NCBI GenBank assembly: GCA_021845985.1
Contig: JAJZES010000034.1
Span: 1-64,000, forward strand
Source of the DNA: Pseudomonadota bacterium
GTDB taxonomy: Bacteria > Pseudomonadota > Alphaproteobacteria > Acetobacterales > Acetobacteraceae
Length of the DNA stretch: 64,000 bases
Reading direction: 5' to 3'
Translations under genes and position numbers: made by a program
Notes under the pieces: model-generated
What the model saw: the letters and a program-made list of their open reading frames with translations, nothing else
What the model was told of the DNA's origin: nothing
Database searches by the model: none
In this document: positions 39,575-48,814 of the stretch, one piece after another
Position numbering within the stretch: the stretch's first letter is position 1
How the letters are laid out: the number at the start of each line of letters is the position of its first letter

Positions 39575-41056
39575 CTACTCCGCCCAGCTTACCCCGGTCA
39601 CGTCGTTGGCCGGGATCGGGTCGTTGTCCCACAGACCTTTCAGTTTGGCGTTGGCCACGCCGACTTTGGCCAGCGCGAACAGGAAGACGTTCGGCTCATC
39701 CTGGGCGAGCTTTTTCTGCAGCTCGCCGACCAGTTCGGTCTGCGCCTTGGGGTCCACCGTCTCGACGAATTTCTGGTAGAGCGCCTTGTAGGCGGCGCTG
39801 TGATAGTTGAAGTAATATTTGTCGCGGGCGTAGATATCGAGATCGCGCGCCTCGGTATGCGAGATGATCGTCGCCTGGAAGTCGGTCCGCTTGAACACCT
39901 GATCGAGCCATTGCGCCCATTCGATCGGCACCAGCTTGACCTTCAGCCCGACCGCCTCCCACATCGCCGCGATCACCTCGCCGCCATGCCGCGCGTAGGG
40001 CGGCGGCGGCAGCATGATGGTGATCTCGGTGCCCGGCTTGACCCCCGCCTCGGCCAGCAGCGCGCGGGCCTTGGCCGGGTCGTAGGGATAGGTGGCGGTG
40101 AGGTCGATGTAGCCCGGATCGGACGGCACGTAATGCGAGCCGATCGGCTTGCCGTAGCCGGACTGCGCCGCGTCGATCAGTTGCTGGCGATCGACGGCAT
40201 AGGCCAGCGCGCGGCGCACCCGCACGTCGTCGAACGGCTTCTTTTCGTTGTTCAGGGCAACGATGGTCTTGCCCTCGGTGGTGCCGACATGCACGGCGAA
40301 GCGTTTGTCGGCCTTGAACTGGTCGATCGCCTCGGGGGCCGGGAACAGCGGGAAGGCGTCGATGTCGCCGGCCAGCACCGCGGCGGTCGCCGCCGACGGA
40401 TCGGCGACGAACTTGAACGTCACCGCCTTGAGCTTCGGCTGCGACCCCCAGTAATCGGGGTTGCGCTCCATCTCGACGCGGTCGCCCTTGACCCATTGCT
40501 TGAAGCGGAACGGCCCGGTGCCGACCGGATCGGTCTTGTTGGTCGGCGCCGATTTCGGCGCTACCATCACCGCGTCGCCCCAACCCATGTCGAACAGAAA
40601 CAGCGCGGTCGGCCGCTTGAGCTTGACCTCGGCGGTGTACTGATCGGGGCATTCGACGCTGGCGATCGGCTCGAACAACTGTTTCTGCGCGTTGACGCTG
40701 TCGGGCGCCATCGCCCGGCCATAGGAGAACTTGACGATCGCGCAGTCGAACGGGGTGCCGTCGTGGAACTTGACGCCGCCGATCAGCTTGAACCGGTAGG
40801 TCAGGCCATCCGGCGAGATGGTCCAGCTTTCCGCAAGAGCGGGCTGCACCTGGCCGTTGCGGTCGATGCGGGTCAGCCCCTCATAAATATTGGCGTAGGT
40901 GACTTCGCGGATCGCCGAGGCCGCGCCGGCGGTCGGGTCGAGGTGCGGCGGCTCCAGCACCATGCCGAGGGTCAGCGTGTCCTTCGGCGCCGCCCCGGCC
41001 GCCATCGGCAGCGCCGCCAGCGCGCAGACCAGCGTGATCACCCAACCCCTGTGCAT
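39575..41056 (-). CDS. oppA: Peptide ABC transporter substrate-binding protein
   Basis: A 493-residue periplasmic SBP_bac_5 protein, first gene of the oppABCDF operon. Signal peptide over residues 1-22 (ALPMAAGA), mature start APKDTLTLGMVLEPPHLDPT. GGVKFHDGTPFDCAIVKFSY and RRALAYAVDRQQLI are family motifs. AGGGGAG upstream fixes ATG 41056. Ligand unknown: peptide, glutathione or opine are all possible. Its downstream gene order A-B-C-D-F is complete, unlike the orphan binding protein at 22.7 kb. Confidence 0.9.
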   Translation of the reverse strand: MHRGWVITLVCALAALPMAAGAAPKDTLTLGMVLEPPHLDPTAGAASAIREVTYANIYEGLTRIDRNGQVQPALAESWTISPDGLTYRFKLIGGVKFHDGTPFDCAIVKFSYGRAMAPDSVNAQKQLFEPIASVECPDQYTAEVKLKRPTALFLFDMGWGDAVMVAPKSAPTNKTDPVGTGPFRFKQWVKGDRVEMERNPDYWGSQPKLKAVTFKFVADPSAATAAVLAGDIDAFPLFPAPEAIDQFKADKRFAVHVGTTEGKTIVALNNEKKPFDDVRVRRALAYAVDRQQLIDAAQSGYGKPIGSHYVPSDPGYIDLTATYPYDPAKARALLAEAGVKPGTEITIMLPPPPYARHGGEVIAAMWEAVGLKVKLVPIEWAQWLDQVFKRTDFQATIISHTEARDLDIYARDKYYFNYHSAAYKALYQKFVETVDPKAQTELVGELQKKLAQDEPNVFLFALAKVGVANAKLKGLWDNDPIPANDVTGVSWAE

Positions 41057-41131
41057 CGGCCAACTCCCCTGCCCCGCCGCGTGAACACAACAGCGCACGG
41101 GCGCGCGGTCAAGCGGCAGAATGGTCCCGCG

Positions 41132-41479
41132 TCACGCCTTCTTGGTGTCGTTGGCAGCGGTCGGCTTGAGCACGCTGCTGATCGTCTCGCGCAGCACGGT
41201 GACGCGCAGATTGGGCGCCAGCTCGACCTCGACCTCGCGGTCCTCGGCCTTGGGCGGCCGCGTCACCGTCGCCAGGATGCCGCCGCCGGTGACCACCCGG
41301 TCGCCGCGCTTGAGCTCCGCCAGCATGCGTTTCATGTCTTTCTGTTTCTGCTGCTGCGGACGGATCAGCAGGAAGTAGAAGACGCCGAAAATCAGCACCA
41401 GCGGCGCGAACTGGCCGAGACTGGAGAGCGAGGCGAGCGGGCCTGCGGCGTCCTGCGCGTAGGCGGCGGAAATCAGCAT
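41132..41479 (-). CDS. yajC: Preprotein translocase subunit YajC
   Basis: A 115-residue single-pass membrane protein of the SecDF-YajC complex. The TM segment FAPLVLIFGVFYFLLIRPQQ is diagnostic, followed by KDMKRMLAELKRGDRVVTGGGI. Start ATG 41479. The usual downstream partner secD is absent; the peptide transporter follows instead. A DUF815 ATPase gene is divergent upstream, a neighbour pairing common in alphaproteobacteria. Confidence 0.95.
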   Translation of the reverse strand: MLISAAYAQDAAGPLASLSSLGQFAPLVLIFGVFYFLLIRPQQQKQKDMKRMLAELKRGDRVVTGGGILATVTRPPKAEDREVEVELAPNLRVTVLRETISSVLKPTAANDTKKA

Positions 41480-41514
41480 GCGATTTGGTCCCGGATTGCG
41501 GCGGCGGCGCGCGG

Positions 41515-41542
41515 ACCATAGTTTCCGCGCCTGCCCCGTCAA
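41515..41542 (-). promoter_or_regulatory. yajC promoter
   Basis: On the minus strand TTGACG (41542-41537), 16-base spacer, TATGGT (41520-41515); the predicted transcription start is about 30 bases before the yajC ATG. Confidence 0.55.
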
Positions 41543-41576
41543 GCGATGCATGCCTCGTGATGGCTGAAAGACCGCA

Positions 41577-42434
41577 ATGGACCCGCGCCTGTTCGACACC
41601 CTGACCCGCATTGCCGAGGCGCTGGAGCGCCTCGCCCCGCCGCCGCCGGCCCCGGTCGGCCTCGGCGCGGCCGACGCCTTCGTCTGGCACCCGGCGCCGC
41701 CGCGGCTCGATCCGGTCGAGCGGGTAGCGCGCGTGCCGATCGGGCTGCTGCGCGGGCTGGAGCGCCAGCGCGACATCCTGCTGGACAACACGCTGCGCTT
41801 CGCCGCCGGCCTGCCGGCCAACAACGCCATGCTGTGGGGCGCCCGCGGCATGGGCAAATCCTCGCTGGTCAAGGCGGCGCATGCCGAGGCCAATGCGCGC
41901 CATCCGGGCAGCCTGGCGCTGATCGAAATCCACCGCGAGGACATCGCCACCCTGCCCGAGCTGCTCGGCCGGGTGCGCGCAGACAGCCGCCGCTGCCTGA
42001 TTTTCTGCGACGATCTGTCGTTCGAGCGCGAGGATGCCGACTACAAGGCGCTGAAATCGGTGCTCGACGGCGGCATCGAGGGGCGGCCGGAGAACGTGCT
42101 GTTCTACGCCACCTCCAACCGCCGCCACCTGATGCCGCGCGAGATGATCGAAAACGAGCGCAGCACCGCGATCAACCCGTCCGAGGCGACGGAGGAGAAG
42201 GTGTCGCTGTCGGACCGCTTCGGCCTGTGGATCGGCTTTCACAATTGCGACCAGGACACGTTCTTCGCCATGATCGAGGGCTATGCCGGCTGGTACGGCC
42301 TGAGCGTGCCGGTCGCGGTTCTGCGGGCGGAGGCGGTCACATGGTCGATGACGCGCGGCGGACGCTCCGGCCGCGTCGCCTGGCAGTTCATCCAGGATCT
42401 CGCCGGGCGGATGGGCGTGGCCGGACCCGGCTGA
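41577..42434 (+). CDS. DUF815-family AAA+ ATP-binding protein
   Basis: A 285-residue P-loop ATPase. Walker A is GARGMGKSSLVKA (from residue 88), Walker B LIFCDDLSFE (near 143), followed by YKALKSVLDGGIE and VLFYATSNRRHL, which carries sensor-like residues. These are hallmarks of DUF815, a family with unknown cellular task often beside yajC. The first 45 residues (Pro-rich) are variable. Start ATG 41577, divergent from yajC. Confidence 0.88.
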   Translation: MDPRLFDTLTRIAEALERLAPPPPAPVGLGAADAFVWHPAPPRLDPVERVARVPIGLLRGLERQRDILLDNTLRFAAGLPANNAMLWGARGMGKSSLVKAAHAEANARHPGSLALIEIHREDIATLPELLGRVRADSRRCLIFCDDLSFEREDADYKALKSVLDGGIEGRPENVLFYATSNRRHLMPREMIENERSTAINPSEATEEKVSLSDRFGLWIGFHNCDQDTFFAMIEGYAGWYGLSVPVAVLRAEAVTWSMTRGGRSGRVAWQFIQDLAGRMGVAGPG

Positions 42435-42450
42435 TCGGCGCCGGGAGTGG

Positions 42451-43530
42451 GTGATGATCCGCAGCCTGCTGCTCGCCGTGCTGGTGCTGCTGCCCGCCGC
42501 GCTGGCGGCGCAGCCGCTGCCGGCGCGGCTGGAGACCGCGCCGCCGAGCGCCTTCTCCGACATCGACAGCGGGCCGCAGGCGATCGTCTTCGCCCGGCGC
42601 GGCGCCGCCAGCCGTGGCCCGCAGGCGCTGGCGCCGCACGCCAAGGCGGCCAACCCGCCGGCGCCCGACCTCTCGGTGCCCGACCTCGCGGTGCCCGACC
42701 TCGCGGCACCCGACTTCGCGGCGCCCGAGGATGCGGCAACGGCGATGCTGGCGGCGCTGCTGTCGGGCGAGGCGTGGAAGATGAATGCGGTGCTCGGCCC
42801 CGGCGGCGCGGCGCTGCTGCACGGAGCCGACCGCACAGTTGAGCAGGAGGAGGTGCGCCGCTTCATCCTCGCCTATGCCGACCGCCACCGGATCGAGCGC
42901 ACCGACACGCGCCCGGACGCGCGCGCGGTGCTGGTGGTCGGCCCGCGCGATTGGCCGTTCCCGGTGCCGCTGCTGGCCAGTGCCGGCGGCTGGCGGTTCG
43001 ATGTCGCGGCGGGGGCGGCGGAGGTGCTCAATCGGCGCATCGGCCGCAACGAGCTGGGCGCCATCCGCGCCCTCGCCGCCATCGCCGCGGCGCAGGCGCG
43101 CTTCCGCGAGCGTGCCGACGGGCCGCACAGCTACGCCTGGCGGCTGTTCAGCGCCCCGGCGCAGCATGACGGCCTGTTCTGGCCGGCGCCGCCGCCAAGC
43201 CCGCTGGCGGGGCTGATCAGCTCCGTGCAGGGGCGCGGCTATGCGCTCTATCCGTGGGAGGTGCCGGGGTCGTATCGCGGCTACCGGCTGCGGCTGCTGC
43301 TGTCCGGCGGCGGACACAGCTATGTCGCGGCCGGGCACCTCGCCAGCGGCTTTGCCTATGTCGCGTGGCCGGCGCGCTATGGCGAAACCGGGGTGATGAC
43401 GTTCCTGCTCGGCCCGGACGGCAGGCTGCGCCAGCGCGACCTCGGCCCGCGCACGGCGGCGCTGGCCAAGGCGATCCACAGCTTCGACCCCGATGCGGGA
43501 TGGAGCGTCGTCGCCCCGGCGGCGCCCTGA
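42451..43530 (+). CDS. DUF2950-family exported protein
   Basis: A 359-residue protein with a signal peptide (residues 1-19, ending ALAAQ). Residues about 72-92 are a 5-residue repeat (PDLSV, PDLAV, PDLAA, PDFAA). The DUF2950 domain follows: GWRFDVAAGAAEVLNRRIGRNE, then AQARF, HDGLFWP, GYALYPWEVPGSYRGYRLRLL, and YGETGVMTFLLGPDGRLRQRDLG near the end. Function of the family is not known; members are periplasmic or secreted. It follows the DUF815 gene by 16 bases. Confidence 0.85.
   Translation: MMIRSLLLAVLVLLPAALAAQPLPARLETAPPSAFSDIDSGPQAIVFARRGAASRGPQALAPHAKAANPPAPDLSVPDLAVPDLAAPDFAAPEDAATAMLAALLSGEAWKMNAVLGPGGAALLHGADRTVEQEEVRRFILAYADRHRIERTDTRPDARAVLVVGPRDWPFPVPLLASAGGWRFDVAAGAAEVLNRRIGRNELGAIRALAAIAAAQARFRERADGPHSYAWRLFSAPAQHDGLFWPAPPPSPLAGLISSVQGRGYALYPWEVPGSYRGYRLRLLLSGGGHSYVAAGHLASGFAYVAWPARYGETGVMTFLLGPDGRLRQRDLGPRTAALAKAIHSFDPDAGWSVVAPAAP
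42664..42723 (+). repeat. Four 15-bp tandem repeats inside the DUF2950 gene
   Basis: Units of the form CCCGACCTCGCGGTG at 42664, 42679, 42694 and 42709, with few changes. They keep the frame and encode the pentapeptide repeat PDL(A/S)(V/A). Copy number could vary by slippage. Confidence 0.7.
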
Positions 43531-43546
43531 TCCGGCCTGCGGCCGA

Positions 43547-43942
43547 TCAGATGTCGGCGGGCCGGCGGCCCTCTTCGTAGCCGTGGCGTTCGTAATGGGC
43601 GAGCGCCGACTCCAGCTCGCCCTTCTTCACGCACTCATGGATGTCGGGGTAGGTCTTGAAATACCACGCCTCATCGACCTCCAGACGGTATGGCCGGCGG
43701 CCCTCGAAATAGCCGTGGTCGATGAAATGCTGCCGCGCGCTGCGATAGGCGCCGTTACGGATCGCCTCGTCCACGTCGGTATAGGTGCTGCGGTACCAAG
43801 CGTCGTCCACCGGCACGGCGCGCAGAAAGGTCTTGATCATATCAAGCAGCTCGTCATAGCTCATATCGACCTTGAGCTGCCCCTTGACCGACAGCAGACG
43901 CACCGAGCTTTTGAGCACGTTGAAGGGCGGCAGGTAGTTCAC
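43547..43942 (-). CDS. Small protein with two tandem WY-YPD-EGR repeats
   Basis: A 131-residue protein from GTG 43942 (GGGAGAG five bases before it). After an N-terminal 45 residues come two similar units of about 40 residues: DDAWYRSTYTDVDEAI...HFIDHGYFEGRRPY and DEAWYFKTYPDIHECV...HYERHGYEEGRRPA. This repeat, with DxAWY, YPD, HY..HGY and EGR-P, is seen attached to or next to glycosyltransferases in several alphaproteobacteria; I know of no proven function. It is the last gene of the glycan cluster, 22 bases after the giant transferase. Confidence 0.7.
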   Translation of the reverse strand: MNYLPPFNVLKSSVRLLSVKGQLKVDMSYDELLDMIKTFLRAVPVDDAWYRSTYTDVDEAIRNGAYRSARQHFIDHGYFEGRRPYRLEVDEAWYFKTYPDIHECVKKGELESALAHYERHGYEEGRRPADI

Positions 43943-43964
43943 ATCGACTCTCCCGGAAACATGA

Positions 43965-46900
43965 TCACGCGGCAACGTCGTGGCGCGCCGCAGCCTGACT
44001 GCGCAGCAAAAGCAAAGGCCGTATCGCCCGCCAGACATCGCCGACCCGGATGCCGTGCAGGCAGGCCAGTGCGCGATGGCAGTCGGCGGCGTGCGCGAGG
44101 TAGCACGGGCTGCACGACATGTCGCGCCGCACCGCCACCGCCGCCTCGCCCATCGGCCCCCATTCGGCGACATCGACGCTGCCGCTGTGGATGCCGACCG
44201 TCGGCACCCCGAGCGCCGCCGCCATGTGCTTGGGTCCGCTGTCGTTGCCGACATAGAGCGCACAGCCGCGCAGCAGCACCGGCAGTTCGCGCAGGCCAAG
44301 CAGGCCGACCACCGAGCCGACCCGCTCCACATGCTGCACCGCGGCCAACACCTGTTCGGCAATCGGCGCCTCGTCCTTGCTGCCGATGATGACCGCGTTG
44401 CAGCCGCCCTCGGTGACCAGCAGGTCGATCAGGGCGGCAAAGTTCTGTGGCGGCCATTGTTTGTTTTCGGCGCCGGCGCCGGCGTGCACGGCGACCAGCG
44501 GGCGGGCGAACAGCGCCGCCATGCCGGCCAGCGCCGGCAGCGCCGCCGCCGTCTCGTGCGCATCGCGATCGACACCACCGACGATCAGCCGCCGCTCGGT
44601 CTCGCAGGCGCCGGCCACGACATCGACGAAGCCGACCAGCGCCTGCGAGACATGGGCGTGTTTGTGGGTGCGGGCCTGATCGCCCTCCCATTCGGCGGTG
44701 ATGTCGAGGTAGCGCATCTCGTTGCCGCGATCGAAGCCGGCGAGCCAGCGGGCGCCGGTATGTTTGAGCACCGGGCGGGTGTCGGGCTGGCGCCGCAGAT
44801 CGATGGCGAGATCGAAGCGATACGGCGCGAGCTGCTCGGCCAGTCCGCTCAACTCGTCCTCGGTCAGCGTGCGGCGGCCGAGTTCGGAGACCGCATGATA
44901 GAAGTCGAAGCGGATGAAGCGGTCGATGGCCGGCTCAAGCGGCGCCAGCGCGGCCGAGGCGGCGGCGCCGAGCACCGTCAGTTCGGCATTCGGAAACTGC
45001 TGCTTGATGCGGCGGAAGGCCGGAAAGGCCGAGATGAAGTCGCCGATATGGTCGAGCTTCAGCGCGACGATGCGGCGCACCCGCGCGCGCGCGATCAGCG
45101 GCGGGCCGACATGCAGCACCCGCGCCGGTTCCTGCTCGACGACGTAATCATCGGCGTCGGTGACCAGACTGGGACTGTAATACGGATCGCCGGTGGCGAA
45201 CAGATCGGCCCAGGTAGCGCGGAAATGCGCAGTGTCGAAGGTGTCGCTGAGTTCGGCGCGGCTGACCATCTCATGATGGGTCAGCGTCACGTACGGGGTA
45301 TAGACGACCAGCTTGCCGGCGCGGCGCAGCCGCAGGCAGAAATCCAGGTCGTTGTTGATCACCGAGTGCTGTTCGTCGAAACCGCCAAGCTGCTCGAAGA
45401 TGTCGCGCCGGGTCAGCAGGCAGGCGCCGGTGACGGAGATGACGTTGCGCTGCGTGCGCGCCAGCCCGAACGGCCCCGGCTCGTCGGCCGGCGAGAAGCG
45501 GAAGGCGTGGCGGCCGACCGGGCCGGAGAGGAACATGCCGGCATGCTGCACCTTGCCGTCGGGATACAGCAGTTGCGGCCCGACCGCGCCGACCTCGGCG
45601 CGCTGCGCGTGTTCGAGCAGACCGTCGAGCCAGCCGTCGTCATGCACCTCGATGTCGTCGTTGAGGAACAGCAGCATGTCGCCGCGCGCGGCGCGGGCGC
45701 CGAGATTGTTGAAGCGCGACCAGTTGAACGACTCGTCGATGGTGACGACGGTATCGGCGTTGTCGCGGAACCACTGCTTCCACGCCCTGCTGTCGTCGTC
45801 GTCGCCGCGGATGTTGTCGAGCACGACGATCTCGATGCGCTCGGCCGCGGTGTGGGCGCGGATCGAGCCGATGGCGGTGCTGACCAGACCGCACGAGGCG
45901 ATGGTCGGGATGATGATCGACACCAGCGCCGGCAGCGTCTTACGCTGCAGGCGCCAGGTGCCGGGGACGCAGCCGGGCGCGACGCTGCCGTCGATGCCGC
46001 GGCGCATCACCGCGCGCAGCAGGGCGGCCATTTCCGTCCCGGCATCGTCGATCGGCGCCACCCGCGCCGCCAGCACGCGCGGCACATGATGGATGCGCGC
46101 CGCCAGTTCGGTCAGCCGCAGCACCGCATCGTATTCGCCATGCCGCGCCAGATCGCCGAGCCGCAGCCCGGCACGCGCCAGCACGCCGGCGGCGACCAGC
46201 CACAGCCGGCCGATATAGTTGGTTGACAGCAGCAGGTCGGGCGAGAAATCCGGCTTGAAGAAGGCCCGCGTCTCGCCGACGCCGGGGTCGGTGCGCCGCT
46301 CGTCGGCATAGAGGAAATCCGGCGCCGCATCGGTGGCGCCGGCAAGCGCCAGTTCGAGCAGCGCATCCTCGCCGAGTTCGTCGCCGGCGCCGAGCAGGCC
46401 GAACAGCGCCGGCCCGTCGGTCGGCAACAGCGCGGCCAGCGGCGTCGCCTCCTCCGCCGCCAGCAGCCGCACCCGCGGATCGTCCGCCGCCATCGCCGGC
46501 AGCGCCGCGCCGGCGATCATCAATGACCAGTTCTCCCAGGCCTGCGCCTGCAGACTGGCGACGGTGGCACCCAGCGCCGCGGCGCTGCCGCCGCGCACCA
46601 GCAGCACGACATGCGGCTGATACCCGGCGGCGTTGAGCACGGCGCGCTGCAGGTCGATCTCCGCCTGCGTCAGTTTGCGGCGCAGCGCCCACGGCCCGTC
46701 GCCGTGCAATCCCGGCTGCGAGTCGACGACGAAGGCGATCTCATGCGTCGCATCGTCATTGTCGTGGATCACCACGCGGATGTCGTGTTCGCCACGCTTG
46801 AGCGCCTGCGGCGGGATCAGCATTGCGAAACCGGCGCGCAGCGCCTGGATGTCATCCAGTGCCTGATACAGATCCTCGCGCCGAATGCCGCGATGCGCCT

Positions 46901-48569
46901 GACCTTGCGAGCGGCCATCGACGAACACTTCGATGCCGGCGATGCCGGCGGGCGACAGCGCCCAGCCGCTGAGCGAGAGGAAACCGCGCACCGGCTCGCC
47001 GACACGGCCATCGGTGATGGCGGGCGCATCCAGATAGCAGCGGATGCCGGAGATCGGCGCCGGCGCCGCGACCTCGGCGTTGCGCCCGGCCGCGGTCACC
47101 GCCAGCAGCATCACCCGCCGCTCGCTTTGCGCACCGGCGATGTCCAGGCGCAAGGCATAATCGCCCGCACAGGTCTCGGCGACGCGGCCATGAAACTGGA
47201 ACCCGGCATTGCGCGCATGGCGCAGCGCGGGAAACGCGGTGCCGACATCCGGCCGGTCACCGCCAAGCGTCGCCGTGCCGACCGCTGCGCCGTCCAGCAT
47301 CAGCGCGATGGCGGCAACACCGGAGGCGCAGAGTGCCCATCCCTTGACCAGCAGCCAACCATCCTCGGTCAGCGTCACCGCGTCACAGAAACACTGCAGC
47401 GCGGCGCTGGCCGGCGGCGGCCAGAAGATCGCCGGCGCCTGCGTCAGCACCGCCGAAACGTCGAGGCGCGTCTCATCGACGGTGGTGAACACGACGCGCA
47501 GCGCGCGCGCCTCGCGCGACTCCTCGTCCAACTGCACGCGCATCACGAAGCCGGCATCGACCGAGTCGGGGTAATCGGGGAATGCCACCGCGACGTCCTC
47601 GCGCGGCTGCAGCGGCTCGGCGTCGCCGAGCAGGCGGCCGTCGAGGAACACCCGCACATGGCGCAGCGGCGACATGCCGACCGACCAGCCGCGCAGCGAC
47701 AGCACCGCCTCGGCATCGACATGCGCCTCCTCGATGGTGGCGCGCAGGCGCGGCCCGTCGAAGCCGGCGGCCGGCAGATCGGCGGCGATGCGCAGCCGGG
47801 CGCTGCGGGTTTCATTGGCGCCGTCGGTGACGATGGCGGTGAGCAGGTCGCCGGCGGCGCTGCGCGGCACCGGCATGCGGCGGGCAAACCCGGCATGCCC
47901 GGCGTTCGGATATTCGGGATAGGCTTCGGCAACGTCGCCACTCGGCAGGCCGGTGGTGGCGCGGCCGAGCAGCATGTCGCCAAGCCGCAGTTCGATGCTG
48001 CGCAGCGGTCGCAGCCCGACGCTCCAGCCGCGCACATGCAGCAGACCGTTGACGCCGCGCCGCGCCTCGTCGAGATTCAGGCGCAGCGGCTCGATCGCGG
48101 CAAGCTCCGGCACGTCTTCCGCCGGCACTTCGGCCACCAGATCGACCGGCACGTCCTGCGTCCAGTCGCCCTGCTCGGTCTGCACGGTGATCCGCAGCCG
48201 CGCCGCCCCGAGCGGACGATCCGGCACATGCGTCTGAAACATGAAGCCCGGCCGCGCCTCCGGCGCCTCGGCCAGCAATTCGGTCAGGTCGGCGCGCTGC
48301 AGCGCGGTCTCGGCATGGCACAGGCGTTCGTCGTCGAGATCGACGGTCACGGCGCGGATGCGCGCGGCACTGCACGCCCAGCCATAGCCGCTGAGCCGAT
48401 GATTGACGGCAATGCGTGCGCCGGCGGCCGGCGCCTCCAGTGCCATACGCACCAGCGGCGCTGCCGCGGCTTCGGTCGCCGGGACTTCGGTCGCCGGTGC
48501 CTCGGTCGCCGGCGCCGGTTCCGGAATCCGCCGCCGCGCCCGGCCTCGTGCCATACGCTGCATCTTCAC
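43965..48569 (-). CDS. Giant fused glycosyltransferase: five beta-modules + GT2 + GT9
   Basis: 1534 residues. After an Ala/Glu/Pro tail with 15-bp repeats (ATEAPATEVPATE), five related modules of about 100 residues follow (about 45-145, 160-265, 272-375, 390-490, 505-615). Each has an RGWSVG- or SGWALS-type strand, an LDG..LG turn and a D-(V/L)-x-x-A(F/Y)-P....AGF motif. Residues 650-840 are a degenerate GT2-like half (YADERRTDPG, FKPDFSPDLLLSTNYIGR). Residues 882-1150 are a full GT2 domain (LVSIIIPT, NWSRFNNLGARAARG, LFLNDDIEV). Residues 1165-1530 are a GT9 heptosyltransferase-like domain (ALKLDHIGDFISAFPAFR, YVGNDSGPKHMAAALGVP). No membrane segment. The ACP gene overlaps its start. It likely builds a surface polysaccharide or LPS part; linkage unknown. 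Confidence 0.85.
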   Translation of the reverse strand: MKMQRMARGRARRRIPEPAPATEAPATEVPATEAAAAPLVRMALEAPAAGARIAVNHRLSGYGWACSAARIRAVTVDLDDERLCHAETALQRADLTELLAEAPEARPGFMFQTHVPDRPLGAARLRITVQTEQGDWTQDVPVDLVAEVPAEDVPELAAIEPLRLNLDEARRGVNGLLHVRGWSVGLRPLRSIELRLGDMLLGRATTGLPSGDVAEAYPEYPNAGHAGFARRMPVPRSAAGDLLTAIVTDGANETRSARLRIAADLPAAGFDGPRLRATIEEAHVDAEAVLSLRGWSVGMSPLRHVRVFLDGRLLGDAEPLQPREDVAVAFPDYPDSVDAGFVMRVQLDEESREARALRVVFTTVDETRLDVSAVLTQAPAIFWPPPASAALQCFCDAVTLTEDGWLLVKGWALCASGVAAIALMLDGAAVGTATLGGDRPDVGTAFPALRHARNAGFQFHGRVAETCAGDYALRLDIAGAQSERRVMLLAVTAAGRNAEVAAPAPISGIRCYLDAPAITDGRVGEPVRGFLSLSGWALSPAGIAGIEVFVDGRSQGQAHRGIRREDLYQALDDIQALRAGFAMLIPPQALKRGEHDIRVVIHDNDDATHEIAFVVDSQPGLHGDGPWALRRKLTQAEIDLQRAVLNAAGYQPHVVLLVRGGSAAALGATVASLQAQAWENWSLMIAGAALPAMAADDPRVRLLAAEEATPLAALLPTDGPALFGLLGAGDELGEDALLELALAGATDAAPDFLYADERRTDPGVGETRAFFKPDFSPDLLLSTNYIGRLWLVAAGVLARAGLRLGDLARHGEYDAVLRLTELAARIHHVPRVLAARVAPIDDAGTEMAALLRAVMRRGIDGSVAPGCVPGTWRLQRKTLPALVSIIIPTIASCGLVSTAIGSIRAHTAAERIEIVVLDNIRGDDDDSRAWKQWFRDNADTVVTIDESFNWSRFNNLGARAARGDMLLFLNDDIEVHDDGWLDGLLEHAQRAEVGAVGPQLLYPDGKVQHAGMFLSGPVGRHAFRFSPADEPGPFGLARTQRNVISVTGACLLTRRDIFEQLGGFDEQHSVINNDLDFCLRLRRAGKLVVYTPYVTLTHHEMVSRAELSDTFDTAHFRATWADLFATGDPYYSPSLVTDADDYVVEQEPARVLHVGPPLIARARVRRIVALKLDHIGDFISAFPAFRRIKQQFPNAELTVLGAAASAALAPLEPAIDRFIRFDFYHAVSELGRRTLTEDELSGLAEQLAPYRFDLAIDLRRQPDTRPVLKHTGARWLAGFDRGNEMRYLDITAEWEGDQARTHKHAHVSQALVGFVDVVAGACETERRLIVGGVDRDAHETAAALPALAGMAALFARPLVAVHAGAGAENKQWPPQNFAALIDLLVTEGGCNAVIIGSKDEAPIAEQVLAAVQHVERVGSVVGLLGLRELPVLLRGCALYVGNDSGPKHMAAALGVPTVGIHSGSVDVAEWGPMGEAAVAVRRDMSCSPCYLAHAADCHRALACLHGIRVGDVWRAIRPLLLLRSQAAARHDVAA

Positions 48570-48808
48570 GGCGTCATCTTGCCAGCCAGCACCCGGACCA
48601 GATCACCGACATTGTGCAGCGAATCGAGTTCGCGCGTGTGGAACTTGATGGCGTATTTTTCCTCCAGCGCGACGATGATCTCGATCTGCTTGAAGGAATC
48701 CCAGCCCGGCACATCCTTCGCCGTCAGTTCCGGGCGCAGTTCGACATCGCGCATGAACACGTCGCGAAAGATCTCCGTCACCGCCGGATACAGCTCAGCC
48801 TCGGTCAT
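48566..48808 (-). CDS. Acyl carrier protein
   Basis: An 80-residue acidic four-helix carrier. GWDSFKQIEI contains Ser38, the phosphopantetheine site, and EEKYAIKF gives the following helix. It is not the fatty-acid AcpP (which has DSLDTVEL) but a dedicated ACP, as found beside FkbH-type proteins. Its stop overlaps the giant transferase start and it follows the FkbH gene by 6 bases, so it is clearly part of this operon. It would carry the C3 unit loaded by the FkbH protein. Confidence 0.92.
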   Translation of the reverse strand: MTEAELYPAVTEIFRDVFMRDVELRPELTAKDVPGWDSFKQIEIIVALEEKYAIKFHTRELDSLHNVGDLVRVLAGKMTP

Positions 48809-48814
48809 AGCGGA

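Noticed and set aside
43980-46226. A 748-codon plus-strand frame
   Set aside because: Antisense of the GT2-GT9 gene; no motifs.
43965-48569. Frameshifted pair of separate GT2 and GT9 genes
   Set aside because: One uninterrupted frame with no internal stop and a short linker (about residues 1150-1165); treated as a real fusion.
48566-48808. Housekeeping fatty-acid AcpP
   Set aside because: Ser site is GWDSFKQ instead of DSLD and no fab genes are near; context is FkbH.
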